Notes under the pieces: model-generated | What the model was told of the DNA's origin: nothing | The model's input: the letters and a program-made list of their open reading frames with translations, nothing else | Database searches by the model: none | Translations under genes and position numbers: made by a program | Origin: an uncultured bacterium | GTDB lineage: Bacteria > Verrucomicrobiota > Kiritimatiellia > RFP12 > UBA1067 | DNA length: 55,652 bases | Assembly: GCA_902779865.1 (NCBI GenBank) | Contig: CACZDG010000015.1 | Coordinates: 1 to 55,652 of the forward strand | Reading direction: 5' to 3' | Shown here: piece after piece, positions 25,801 to 32,905 of the stretch | Layout of the letters: every line of letters begins with the position of its first letter | Numbering within the stretch: position 1 is the stretch's first letter

Positions 25801-28291
25801 CGGAACGATCCGCACCGGCTCCATCACCATCGGTGACAAGGAAATCCTCGTGAGCCAGCGCGCGTATGACCTGAGCATCAGTCCGAGGGCGGCAGAAGTC
25901 TCCGGCAACGCAGGCGCGGGAGAGATCAGCGTCTCCGCCGGCATCGACGACGTGTGGCACGCGATCCGCACGGAACCGTGGATCATCATCGAGAGCGGAT
26001 ACGATTCGGGCACGGGCAGCGGGACGGTGCGCTTCACCTACACGGACAACGACACGGGCCTCACCCGTTCGGGTCGAATCGTGATCGAAGGCGAGGTCTA
26101 TACGATCACGCAGGCATCGCGTGTGCTGGTGGACATCTCCGCGCAGGTTTACGGGCACGGCCACGTGGATGGCGCGGGCACGCACTCGCTTGGCACGCGT
26201 GTGACGCTCACGGCCGTTCCCGACGACGGCTACGAGTTCCAGTACTGGACAGGTGCGGCGGGCAACACGATGCAGAACCCGATTACGGTCACGGCGGACG
26301 TCGCGAAGAGCGTAACGGCCACCTTCGCCCCGCTCACGCCGGAGTTTATCTCCGCACAGTCCTCAACGGACGGCGTCTCCCTCACATGGACAAACCTCGC
26401 CTGGGCGGCGGAATACCGCATCTACCGCGCACCGTCGAGCGAAATACCGTCCGCACCCCTCGTGACGCTCACAGCCGATGGAAACTGCACGTATCTTGAT
26501 ACTACGGGCGACGTGGAGCAGCCGTTCTGGTACTGGGTCGAGGCCGTGGGCACGGATGCCCAGACGGAATCGCAGAACCCGGTGACGGGAAAGAAGCTCA
26601 AGCCCATCGTGATTTCGCCCATCACATACGAAAATCTGCGCGGCGCGTCGCATACGAATCCCTCCACCTACCAGGAGGGGACGACGTGCGCGTTCGCACC
26701 GCCCACGACAATTCCCGGCTACACTTTCGCGGGATGGGATCCCGCCGGGATCTCCGCCGACGTAACGGGCGAGATGACCATCCGCGCCACATGGACGGCC
26801 AACACCTACACGCTCGTTTACCACGCCAACGGCGGTTCCGGCACGATGGACGTAACCATCAGCACATACGACAGCGACGCCCTCGTCGGCACCAACTGCT
26901 TCACGTGGGCAGACCACATCTTCCAGGGCTGGGCCACGAACGAAAACGGCGCGGTCGTTTACGAGGACGGCACGTATGTAAGGAACCTCACCGCCGCGCA
27001 GAACGGCGTCGTTGAACTCTACGCCGTATGGGAAATCGATCCGGAAAGCCTTGTGGTGGCCGATCCCGTCATCACCCCAGCGGACGGTTCCACATTCAAG
27101 ACCGAAACATGCACCGTCACGATCGCCTGCGAAACGCCCGATGCGGTAATCTACTACACCACGAACGAACGTACCCCCACGGCGCAGGACAGATACCGCT
27201 ACACTGGACCGTTCACGATTTCGGGGACGGCGACCATCACCGCGTTTGCCGTGAAGAACGGCAATTCGAGCGACTATGTGGAAGCGACGATCACATACGT
27301 CGAGCCCGTCCCGCTCACGTGGAAGGGCGTTCTGGACGAACCGAAGCTCGGTACGGTCACGACCGGAGGCGACGCCGAATGGCAGATGGTCGAAGATGCT
27401 TCGGCAAAGGTCGGCGACTCCTTCGCCGTAAGCGGCGTCGTTACCGACGACGACGAAGCAGAACACACGACCTACCTCAAGGCGACGGTGAACGGCAAGG
27501 GGACGCTCACGTACTGGTGGCGTGTCGATTGCGAACCCGATCCGCGCGGACGCTTCACCTACGACCACGGCAAAGTGGAAGCCGATGGTACGCTCCTTGA
27601 TCGCAAGGACGGCCAGACCGGCTGGTTGAGCGGTTCGGTCACGTTCGATACCGACGGCGAACATAAAATCATCTGGACGTACGTAGCCGACGGCTATCCC
27701 GCAGATGGCGGCAGTTACGCTGGGCGCATGTGGGTGGATGGCCTTGTTTGGGAGGGCGGCGCTTCGTCGCAACCGGAAATTGAAGGCGATCCCACCGCCA
27801 CCGTCACGGGCGATGCCACAAACGGCTACACAGTCACACCGTCCGCTGGCAACACCGCAGTCACCGTGAACATTCCCTCCGGCATTGACGCCTCCAAAGT
27901 GACCGTCGAAGTCGGCGTGAATGTCGTCGCCGTCATCCACAACGGCGCAAAAATCAAGATCGTGAACCACGGCCACGACATTACCTCGTTCCTAGACATT
28001 CCCAACGACGGTAGGGTGGCGTGTCCCCACGCCGCCGTAGTGAAGGAAGCCATCGCGAAGGAGCCCCTCGACCCCGCCAAGGGCGCGGTCATCAACCTCG
28101 GCAACCCCGCCGATCCCTCACTCACCACGCCCGCCACGCGCCCCGGCCTCACCTACACCTTGCGCGAAGGAAGGACGCTTAACGGCATGTCCAACGGCGC
28201 GACCAAGCAGGGCGACGGCCAACCCTGGACCCCGCCCATCACTATCAAGGGCGGCACCAGCGGCTTCTATTCAATCAAGGTAACCAAGTGA
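22826..28291 (+). CDS. giant exported beta-helix / BACON / InlB-repeat surface protein
   Basis: 1821 residues. Signal peptide KKIILSILAALPLVSMATA. Order of domains: right-handed parallel beta-helix of pectate-lyase type (about 20-310; SAINAATPGDWIIVFGGTYA); InlB B-repeat (about 330-400; GYDFLGWFNRAEGG); linker ending APNPP; seven BACON-type modules (about 500-1095, each closing like GTVTIGTETFTITQAGR with an internal W(I/L)); a divergent bacterial repeat (1098-1165); FN3-like domain (SSTDGVSLTWTNLAWAAEYR); InlB-like repeats (1265-1410); chitobiase-C-like domain (ITPADGSTFKTETC...YYTTNERTP); jelly-roll-like domain with WRVDCE and WVDG; and a C-terminal domain (1655-1821; PGLTYTLREGRTLNGMSNGA) shared with the 37632 gene. 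BACON modules are considered glycan- or mucin-binding. Expected at the cell surface. Ribosome binding site TGGA; structured RNA 2 ends 27 bases upstream. Confidence 0.88.
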   Translation: MKKIILSILAALPLVSMATATWFVDAKHGSNGYSGLSSIAPKRTIQSAINAATPGDWIIVFGGTYAENLTLSKRLTLFSHEHAVTVVEGRHAGHCLLITENASGSVVDGFVFTHGAPTNAGNKYGGGIDCLANATIRHCVFKDNGNSSTTFAGGLHTANRAQVTIENCLFTGNYAWACGGASLTEGGSTATFDRCTIYGNRSDDFIGNQGGIGVANTGTVIVKNSILWGNTGNQIAAYGSYYGAQSTIRVSYSCVQGGVAANGAGHFYNDGGNISSNPMFINIARRNFWFRDNSPCWRMGHPDFYERDGYRIHMGFWPSRVRPLPPPVWTVEITLNAQGGDCCTDVIKRFVNDKVGRLPEPQMDGYDFLGWFNRAEGGRRIFPEERVRSNRTFYAQWKERIPPLFEVVGRTSGITSLVQLNYRLEDGARDGKLFLNGELLTSTEEESSSWIWQPQTLGPNTLVYDTGHSSITTTVNVAGLSFYTVPAPNPPMPVNNNILITPAVRTIPEGGAGKAIIVQGGAWTAATSDPWIVLGATSGTTDEPVAYSVSVNTNIGERVGYVYVSGHVHTITQKGRTGELSTENIEVECEGGSESISLTFDGRYAWDAHPNVDWITVSPTHGIASGTIDCTIAPYNEVGTRTGTVTFGDRTVTVFQYGRRIKLSEYALERDYLTHVMPITVNALAITEWSATPNASWISIVDADNGQGRKGAGLLTVAISENPSYRARTGTVTIGTETFTITQAGRPASECEFSIDPVNTTASVNGANGHIAVTATPDLPWTVTSNDGWLTLRQSTAVGDGNGNVFYTASPNSTLLERTGTITVTPTDPAISAITHTVVQPGAVATLSPLGYEFEASGGSVSVEVTVPGSVEWSAVEAPAWITIVNGSTRVGSGTVTLQASPNGTINARSGTVKIAEQLFNVAQKGRGFTVDYDDGVVFSTDGDMDSFSVYPDGDMSWEAVASDPWIQFMYGSNVSSGAGEVIYVVAPYEGDGTIRTGSITIGDKEILVSQRAYDLSISPRAAEVSGNAGAGEISVSAGIDDVWHAIRTEPWIIIESGYDSGTGSGTVRFTYTDNDTGLTRSGRIVIEGEVYTITQASRVLVDISAQVYGHGHVDGAGTHSLGTRVTLTAVPDDGYEFQYWTGAAGNTMQNPITVTADVAKSVTATFAPLTPEFISAQSSTDGVSLTWTNLAWAAEYRIYRAPSSEIPSAPLVTLTADGNCTYLDTTGDVEQPFWYWVEAVGTDAQTESQNPVTGKKLKPIVISPITYENLRGASHTNPSTYQEGTTCAFAPPTTIPGYTFAGWDPAGISADVTGEMTIRATWTANTYTLVYHANGGSGTMDVTISTYDSDALVGTNCFTWADHIFQGWATNENGAVVYEDGTYVRNLTAAQNGVVELYAVWEIDPESLVVADPVITPADGSTFKTETCTVTIACETPDAVIYYTTNERTPTAQDRYRYTGPFTISGTATITAFAVKNGNSSDYVEATITYVEPVPLTWKGVLDEPKLGTVTTGGDAEWQMVEDASAKVGDSFAVSGVVTDDDEAEHTTYLKATVNGKGTLTYWWRVDCEPDPRGRFTYDHGKVEADGTLLDRKDGQTGWLSGSVTFDTDGEHKIIWTYVADGYPADGGSYAGRMWVDGLVWEGGASSQPEIEGDPTATVTGDATNGYTVTPSAGNTAVTVNIPSGIDASKVTVEVGVNVVAVIHNGAKIKIVNHGHDITSFLDIPNDGRVACPHAAVVKEAIAKEPLDPAKGAVINLGNPADPSLTTPATRPGLTYTLREGRTLNGMSNGATKQGDGQPWTPPITIKGGTSGFYSIKVTK

Positions 28292-28313
28292 CCGTAACGC
28301 ATCCAGATTTCAT

Positions 28314-28400
28314 ACTGGCACAACGTGCATCTCTCCCGTTGCGGTCGCGACGGAGCGCGACCCTCCCACTGGGGCAACGGGCATCTTGCCCGTTGCGAAA
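28314..28400. repeat. palindromic repeats of the CAACGGGCATCTTGCCCGTTG family
   Basis: A degenerate unit (28314-28344), a GGTCGCG/GCGCGACC palindrome ending CCCTCCC (28342-28366) and a near-perfect CAACGGGCA-TCT-TGCCCGTTG unit (28367-28400). They translate as GQRASCPLR-type spurious peptide, so the long plus-strand open frame across 28288-29730 is not a gene. Confidence 0.85.
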
Positions 28401-28410
28401 GCGCAGTAGC

Positions 28411-28689
28411 TCAGAACAAATCTGCGTGTGTGCCGGTGTCGGAAAGCGTCAGTATGAGTTCGCCGCTTGTTGTGAAGAAGTAGAGCAGTACCCAATCGTT
28501 TTCAATGTGACAGTCGCGGAGTCCTTCAAGGTCGCCGGAAAGCGCATGGTCTCTATACTGTGGCGGCAGAGTTTCGCCCATGGCGAGCATGCGGACAACA
28601 GCGGAGATTTTCTTGATGTCCTTGCCCCGCTTAAGCATCTTCTTGAGGCTTTTTCTGTAGCGGGTGGTTTTGCGGATTCCATATTTCAT
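28411..28689 (-). CDS. YafQ/RelE-family mRNA interferase toxin
   Basis: 92 residues. Pattern of the YafQ branch of the RelE superfamily: RKTTRYRKSLKKMLKRGKD at the N-terminus, LPPQYRDHALSGDLEGLRDC (the family's DH.L.G...G.RDCHI stretch), then DWVLLYFF and LTLSDTGTHADLF, with the catalytic-region His near the end. It would cut mRNA on the ribosome. Its ATG overlaps the antitoxin stop by ATGA. Confidence 0.88.
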   Translation of the reverse strand: MKYGIRKTTRYRKSLKKMLKRGKDIKKISAVVRMLAMGETLPPQYRDHALSGDLEGLRDCHIENDWVLLYFFTTSGELILTLSDTGTHADLF

Positions 28690-28955
28690 GCCAGCATGAA
28701 CTCTTCGATCTTGTCGGGATCTGTGCAGGTTGGCGCATTAGGATCGTTGGCAACTTCCTTCGCCTCATTGTATGCGTCCACCAGCCGCTGGTGTTTGCTC
28801 TTCCGAGCGAGTGTGAAAGGGATCCCGCCCACGTCGCGTATCTTGGCCAAGAAGCAGTTGAAGGCCGTGGACATGTTCATGCCGATATCCTCAAGGATAT
28901 CCTCAACATCGGCCTTAAGCTCCGCATCAGTGCGAAATGTAATGCTTGTTGTCAT
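28686..28955 (-). CDS. RelB/DinJ-family antitoxin
   Basis: 89 residues. N-terminal ribbon-helix-helix typical of DinJ: TTSITFRTDAELKADVEDIL then GMNMSTAFNCFLAKI, then the family's GGIPF. The acidic C-terminus binds the toxin. It is the first gene of the two-gene minus-strand module with yafQ. The leader (28956-29020) contains TATAAT-like sequence on the minus strand near 28993. Confidence 0.88.
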   Translation of the reverse strand: MTTSITFRTDAELKADVEDILEDIGMNMSTAFNCFLAKIRDVGGIPFTLARKSKHQRLVDAYNEAKEVANDPNAPTCTDPDKIEEFMLA

Positions 28956-29021
28956 TGTTTGTGCTCCTATTGTACGAAAGAACTCGAGTATTATATCATG
29001 TATTCAGGCTGAATGCAAGTT

Positions 29022-29131
29022 GCGTTCTGCACCACTAGGACAACGTGCATCTCACCCGTTGCAGTTACGCCTGACTGGGAAAGCCGCCATCTTGGCGGCG
29101 ATCTCGGAAACGTCAACTCCAAGCCGTATCG
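29022..29131. repeat. 110-bp direct repeat X (contains palindromes)
   Basis: Begins GCGTTCTGCACCACT and runs through a CAACGTGCA...CCCGTTG palindrome and GCCGCCATCTTGGCGGC to CGTATCG. It is highly similar over about 110 bases to 29559-29668. The pair brackets the Phd-type gene at 29139-29447. Confidence 0.8.
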
Positions 29132-29138
29132 TCCATGG

Positions 29139-29447
29139 TCAGGAGCGGTTCAAAAATTCGAGCGACTCGCGCTTCACTTGTTCGTGCGGAATCCCCTTGC
29201 CCTCGGCGAATTCGCGGCGAGAGATTTCGACATCGCGTGAAAGCTCAATCTGGTCGAAAAGATTGTCCATTGACTCTGCATCCACGAGATACGAGGCGGC
29301 GCGGCCGTTCTGCGTGATGAGGACGGGACGGTGCGTCTCGCGCACACGGGTGATGTACGCGGAAAGATTATTGCGGCATTCCGAGAACGGAACGACATCC
29401 TCGCTCGGACGGCAGCGGCTAATCGGCAAATCATTCGTTTTCGACAT
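29139..29447 (-). CDS. orphan Phd/YefM-family antitoxin
   Basis: 102 residues from ATG 29447, with AGGAGA 6-7 bases upstream. The frame opens at 29720, but that part is repeat sequence. Phd/YefM pattern: VVPFSECRNNLSAYITRVRE then RPVLITQNGRAASYLVDAES, followed by an acidic helix that would engage a toxin. No toxin gene follows: eight bases after the stop, sequence turns into direct repeat X. The toxin may have been lost by recombination between the flanking repeats, or the protein may act as a free repressor. Confidence 0.8.
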   Translation of the reverse strand: MSKTNDLPISRCRPSEDVVPFSECRNNLSAYITRVRETHRPVLITQNGRAASYLVDAESMDNLFDQIELSRDVEISRREFAEGKGIPHEQVKRESLEFLNRS

Positions 29448-29752
29448 GGCAATTTCTCCTTCGGTGTCATCGCCGGATATTGTACAGAATTCTGGCGTAC
29501 AGGTCAATGGTGTATTTGGCGCTACTGGGACACTGGGACAACGGGCATCTTGCCCGTTGCGTTCTGCACCACTGGGACAACGGGCGTCCCGCCCGTTGCG
29601 GTTACGCCTAACTGGGAAAGCCGCCATCTTGGCGGCTACCCCGGAAACGTCAATTCCAGACAGTATCGCGGCATCTAAGGGGAGCGTAAGGCTTGTGTGT
29701 GGAAGCGTAAGGATACGCATGTGGAGGTGAAAGTTGTGAAAGGAGAATTGTG
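29448..29752. repeat. repeat cluster upstream of the Phd gene (includes 110-bp direct repeat Y)
   Basis: 29522-29558 holds one CAACGGGCA-TCT-TGCCCGTTG unit and 29559-29668 is direct repeat Y, matching 29022-29131. The remainder (29669-29752) has a repeated GCGTAAGG motif and the ribosome binding site AGGAG (29741-29745) of the next gene. No gene is seen here. Confidence 0.75.
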
Positions 29753-30697
29753 ATGACAGATTCAGAGCTGATGCAGGAACTTCAGACTAATTCTGAATTT
29801 AATCCCTGGCTTGATGTTGCGAAAGATTGGTTACGTAATGTTAACGAGGGAAATTCAAGAGCCAGTTTCATTCATCCTAATGATGAAGAGGCTGTCAAAC
29901 GTCATAATGAAGCCGCAAAAGTATGGTGCGAAAGGAAGAAGCAAGAGGGAGAGAAAGTATCAGTTGAAGATTTTCAATTGCATAGAGACATTATGCCACA
30001 GCCATTTATTGGAAATCCATGTGCACCAGTATGGGTGTTGTTGACTAACCCAGGATATAGCGAAGCCGATGTATATGATCTAAAATCTGTTGATGAAGGC
30101 CTGGAAAAGTTAGCCACTAAGTCAGTGAGGGTTTTAGAGTTGTCCGATTTGACACCAGAAGCAGCATTGAGTATTCGGCAAAAACTAGTTTGTAAACAGT
30201 TAAAGTTTGAAAGTGGAGATGATGAGGCCTTTTATATTTTGAGGGGGGAATTTAAAACCATGGATAGGAGTGGAATGGCGGTTTTTGGGGGATATAATTG
30301 GTACATGAAATATTTTGTTTGTAACCATAGTTATGTTGCATCAGCTACTAATTATCTTAAAGATTTATCTAGAAATGTTTTTGTTCTAGAATATATTCCC
30401 TACCATTCGAAACAGTATTTTGAGTCAAGGCAGAGATTCCTACATCATAATCTCTGGGAAAATTTGATTAAGCATGGATTGGAATCAAAGATTCTAATTA
30501 TGCGTGGGAATATCTATAAAAAGATACCCGATATTGTGAAAAATAATGATGAATTGAAGGATGAATTTTTTAAGGCTGAGTCTGAACGTCGGATTGTGGT
30601 ATTTAAGGGGCAGAGTGCGAACCTCACACCCGCAAATACATATTGGCCCTGTTCTATTTCTCGAGAGGTAAATCCGCTTTTAAGGATTATGACTTGA
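29753..30697 (+). CDS. uracil-DNA-glycosylase-like hypothetical protein (A+T-rich cassette, gene 1)
   Basis: 314 residues from ATG 29753 (AGGAG spaced 7). Codon use is strikingly A/T-rich compared with neighbours, a sign of transfer. The segment PFIGNPCAPVWVLLTNPGYS resembles the first motif of the uracil-DNA-glycosylase superfamily (GxxP ... NPG), and FVLEYIPYHSKQY and SKILIMRGNIYKKIP fit the later core strands. This is a motif impression only; a catalytic acid or amide could not be fixed. The N-terminal 75 residues are helical. With the downstream nuclease-like gene it forms a two-gene cassette that looks like a defence or DNA-modification module. Confidence 0.65.
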   Translation: MTDSELMQELQTNSEFNPWLDVAKDWLRNVNEGNSRASFIHPNDEEAVKRHNEAAKVWCERKKQEGEKVSVEDFQLHRDIMPQPFIGNPCAPVWVLLTNPGYSEADVYDLKSVDEGLEKLATKSVRVLELSDLTPEAALSIRQKLVCKQLKFESGDDEAFYILRGEFKTMDRSGMAVFGGYNWYMKYFVCNHSYVASATNYLKDLSRNVFVLEYIPYHSKQYFESRQRFLHHNLWENLIKHGLESKILIMRGNIYKKIPDIVKNNDELKDEFFKAESERRIVVFKGQSANLTPANTYWPCSISREVNPLLRIMT

Positions 30698-30730
30698 GAA
30701 ACCAGAAGATATTAAGAGTGGTGTGTGGCA

Positions 30731-31708
30731 ATGTTAAGTAAAACATTTAATGTATTCAAGTCTGCGGTATTTAATACTGCGATTGATGAAGCTTTGGAGC
30801 GTTCATGCCCTAAAGGAATAAAGCGAGAACCTTGTTATACTGCTGCATTGACAAAAGAACTACCGCAAATCTTGAATGACATAATAAACAATAATACTAA
30901 AGGAATGGGGGCGCATCCCAAGTATCGGTTCGGTTCGTGTTATGTTCATCAAAAACCTTATGTGAAATTTGGTCCAAATTTTGGGCTGCGTCGAGAATTG
31001 GGAGATTTACTGGTACTGGCGAAGCGAACAATCAATGGAAATGTCGCGCTTAATTCCGCGTTGTTTCAGTTGAAGAAGACGACTGGCAAGAAACTTCGTA
31101 TTCCTAAAAGTGGCGGAGAGGATGAGCAACTTACATTGTACACGAAATGGGGCAAGCTCAAGATTGATTTGAAGTCTGAAAATACTAAGATCTACGATGT
31201 GACGATCTACGATGTGACGCCTCATGCGGTTTCGCAAGGAGGCTCCTATATGTTTGTCCGACAAGATAGGCAACGTCCAAAGTTTGTCGTCGCAATCCCT
31301 AATCGCGAAATGGAAACGATCTCACTTTCATCGGTTGGATGTTATCAGTATCCCAAATCATTTGGGCATTATTTGTCAGATATGGTTGAATGGCATTGTG
31401 GACGGACTATTGCGCCCAAAGGGGATATAAAAAAAGGATGTGCTGATGATTGGAGTAAATTGATATGGCGGGTGATTGATTTGCTTGAAGGTGCAAGTTG
31501 TAATTGTAAGGGGTACGGAGTTGTTGAGCGGGATAATGGATCTGGAGATTTGGCATTCTTGATGAACAGCCCCAAAATTGATTCTATTGGCGAATCAGAA
31601 AAAATGAATGCAGATGCTGAAATGACTTCAGAACCTAATATGACTGGATTTGGAGTTATTTACATTGAGGAATCTGATGATTCAGAAAACAGGAGAGTGA
31701 GAGAATGA
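30731..31708 (+). CDS. candidate PD-(D/E)XK-type nuclease (A+T-rich cassette, gene 2)
   Basis: 325 residues from ATG 30731 (GTG 30725 is an alternative; the ribosome binding site is weak). Shares the A/T-rich composition of gene 1. RELGDLLVLAKRTI followed by NSALFQLKKTTGKK has the layout of a restriction-nuclease core: acidic residue in the E(L)GD strand, then (Q)xK in the next strand. QLTLYTKWGKLKIDL, VRQDRQRPKFVVAIP and a helical C-terminus with an acidic tail follow. A QxK variant core is known in several restriction and repair nucleases. The assignment is inference. Its stop overlaps the next ATG by ATGA although that gene is of different composition. Confidence 0.6.
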   Translation: MLSKTFNVFKSAVFNTAIDEALERSCPKGIKREPCYTAALTKELPQILNDIINNNTKGMGAHPKYRFGSCYVHQKPYVKFGPNFGLRRELGDLLVLAKRTINGNVALNSALFQLKKTTGKKLRIPKSGGEDEQLTLYTKWGKLKIDLKSENTKIYDVTIYDVTPHAVSQGGSYMFVRQDRQRPKFVVAIPNREMETISLSSVGCYQYPKSFGHYLSDMVEWHCGRTIAPKGDIKKGCADDWSKLIWRVIDLLEGASCNCKGYGVVERDNGSGDLAFLMNSPKIDSIGESEKMNADAEMTSEPNMTGFGVIYIEESDDSENRRVRE

Positions 31709-32715
31709 AAACGAAAAGAGTCAGTATGTATGGTGTGGCACTGGTGACGGCGCTCTTTACCAGTAGTGCCTTTGTCGCATCTGCCGCTACGCCAACCGTC
31801 TCAAACGTGACGGCGAAGCAGCGGTATCCGTGGAACGGGATGGTGGACATCACTTGCACCGTGTCTGGGATTAACGGAACGACCAACGGCCTTGAGTTTT
31901 CTGTGGCGGCGGTGAATTCGGGTAACGTCCATAACGTTTCCCAATTCTGGGTTGTCAAGAATGGAACAAACTCCACCGACCGTAAAGTCCACACAAACGG
32001 CACATATCACCTTGTATGGGACTCCAAGGCTGATTTCGACAACCAGATTTGTTCCAACATGGTTATGCGAGTCAACATTGCCGTTTTTCACGACAAAGTG
32101 CAACTCTGGGAGAACGGCCCGTACTGGGCCACAACGAATATTGGCGCAGATAATCCTGAAGATTACGGCTACTACTTCTGGTGGGGCGATACCGTTGGCT
32201 ATAAGCGCGTGAACGACGCCTGGGTGGCGAGCGATGGTTCGTCGTCGAACTACTCGTTTCGTGCTAACAACACACCGACCTATAATAAGAGTATTGCCAC
32301 CTTGCAAAGCGAAGGTTGGATCACGGCGGGCAGCGTTCTTACCCATGCACATGATGCGGCGCACATCCATTGGGGTGGTAATTGGCGCATGCCGACGGAG
32401 CAGGAACTTTCTGACCTTTCCAGCAATTGCGACTGGACATGGGCGACGCGGAACGGCGTGAACGGCTATGTCGTAAAAGGCACAGGCGCGTACGCCTCAG
32501 CGAGTATCTTCCTCCCCTGCGCCGGCTACGGGAACGGGACTTCGCTCAACAATGCCAATGCCGGTTCGGAGGGCGACTACTGGTCGTCCGTCCCGTACTC
32601 GGACCGCAGCTACGCGTGGAGCCTCGGCTTCAAATCGAGTTACCACTCCACGAACGGCCACTACTTCCGCAACTACGGGCAGTCCGTCCGTCCCGTGCAA
32701 GGGTTCACCGAATAG
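31705..32715 (+). CDS. exported FISUMP/DUF1566-like protein
   Basis: 336 residues. Signal peptide SMYGVALVTALFTSSAFVASA. Residues 30-130 form an Ig-like beta domain (VSNVTAKQRYPWNGMVDITC). Residues about 135-336 match the FISUMP/DUF1566 (C-type-lectin-like) pattern: YWATTNIGADNPEDYGYYFW, WGGNWRMPTEQELSDLSSNC, GDYWSSVPYSDRSYAWSLGF and the closing GQSVRPVQGF. It is thought to be a surface or glycan-associated domain. AGGAG lies upstream of the ATG; the 4-base overlap with the nuclease-like gene couples the two. Confidence 0.85.
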   Translation: MKTKRVSMYGVALVTALFTSSAFVASAATPTVSNVTAKQRYPWNGMVDITCTVSGINGTTNGLEFSVAAVNSGNVHNVSQFWVVKNGTNSTDRKVHTNGTYHLVWDSKADFDNQICSNMVMRVNIAVFHDKVQLWENGPYWATTNIGADNPEDYGYYFWWGDTVGYKRVNDAWVASDGSSSNYSFRANNTPTYNKSIATLQSEGWITAGSVLTHAHDAAHIHWGGNWRMPTEQELSDLSSNCDWTWATRNGVNGYVVKGTGAYASASIFLPCAGYGNGTSLNNANAGSEGDYWSSVPYSDRSYAWSLGFKSSYHSTNGHYFRNYGQSVRPVQGFTE

Positions 32716-32905
32716 CGAGCGAAGCGAGCGTATTCAATTCTTTAATTCTTTAATTCTTCAATTCTTTAACGAGGATACAGTGGCGTCCATTGAGAACAGC
32801 CTGAAACATGAGGCCGAGGTGGGACCGGGGAAAATACGACTCATCACCTCGGGCGAGTTCGTGCGCGCCTACAACCACAGTGAGACAAAAAATTGGAGGT
32901 CTGTT
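32716..32905 (+). other. intergenic segment with an ATTCTTTAATTC repeat and a coding remnant
   Basis: 32732-32769 is a low-complexity run of ATTCTTTA(A)TTC units, resembling 53610-53638. A GTG at 32780 with GAGG upstream opens in the same frame as the next gene and encodes ASIENSLKHEAEVGPGKIR then LITSGEFVRAYNHSE. This looks like the N-terminus of an unrelated cytosolic protein fused in frame by chance, so the downstream ATG 32906 is the better start. Confidence 0.45.

Noticed and set aside
28288-29730. 480-codon open frame on the plus strand
   Set aside because: It is the translation of palindromic repeats (GQRASCPLR-type peptide) plus the antisense of two toxin-antitoxin modules; the minus-strand genes are clearly real.
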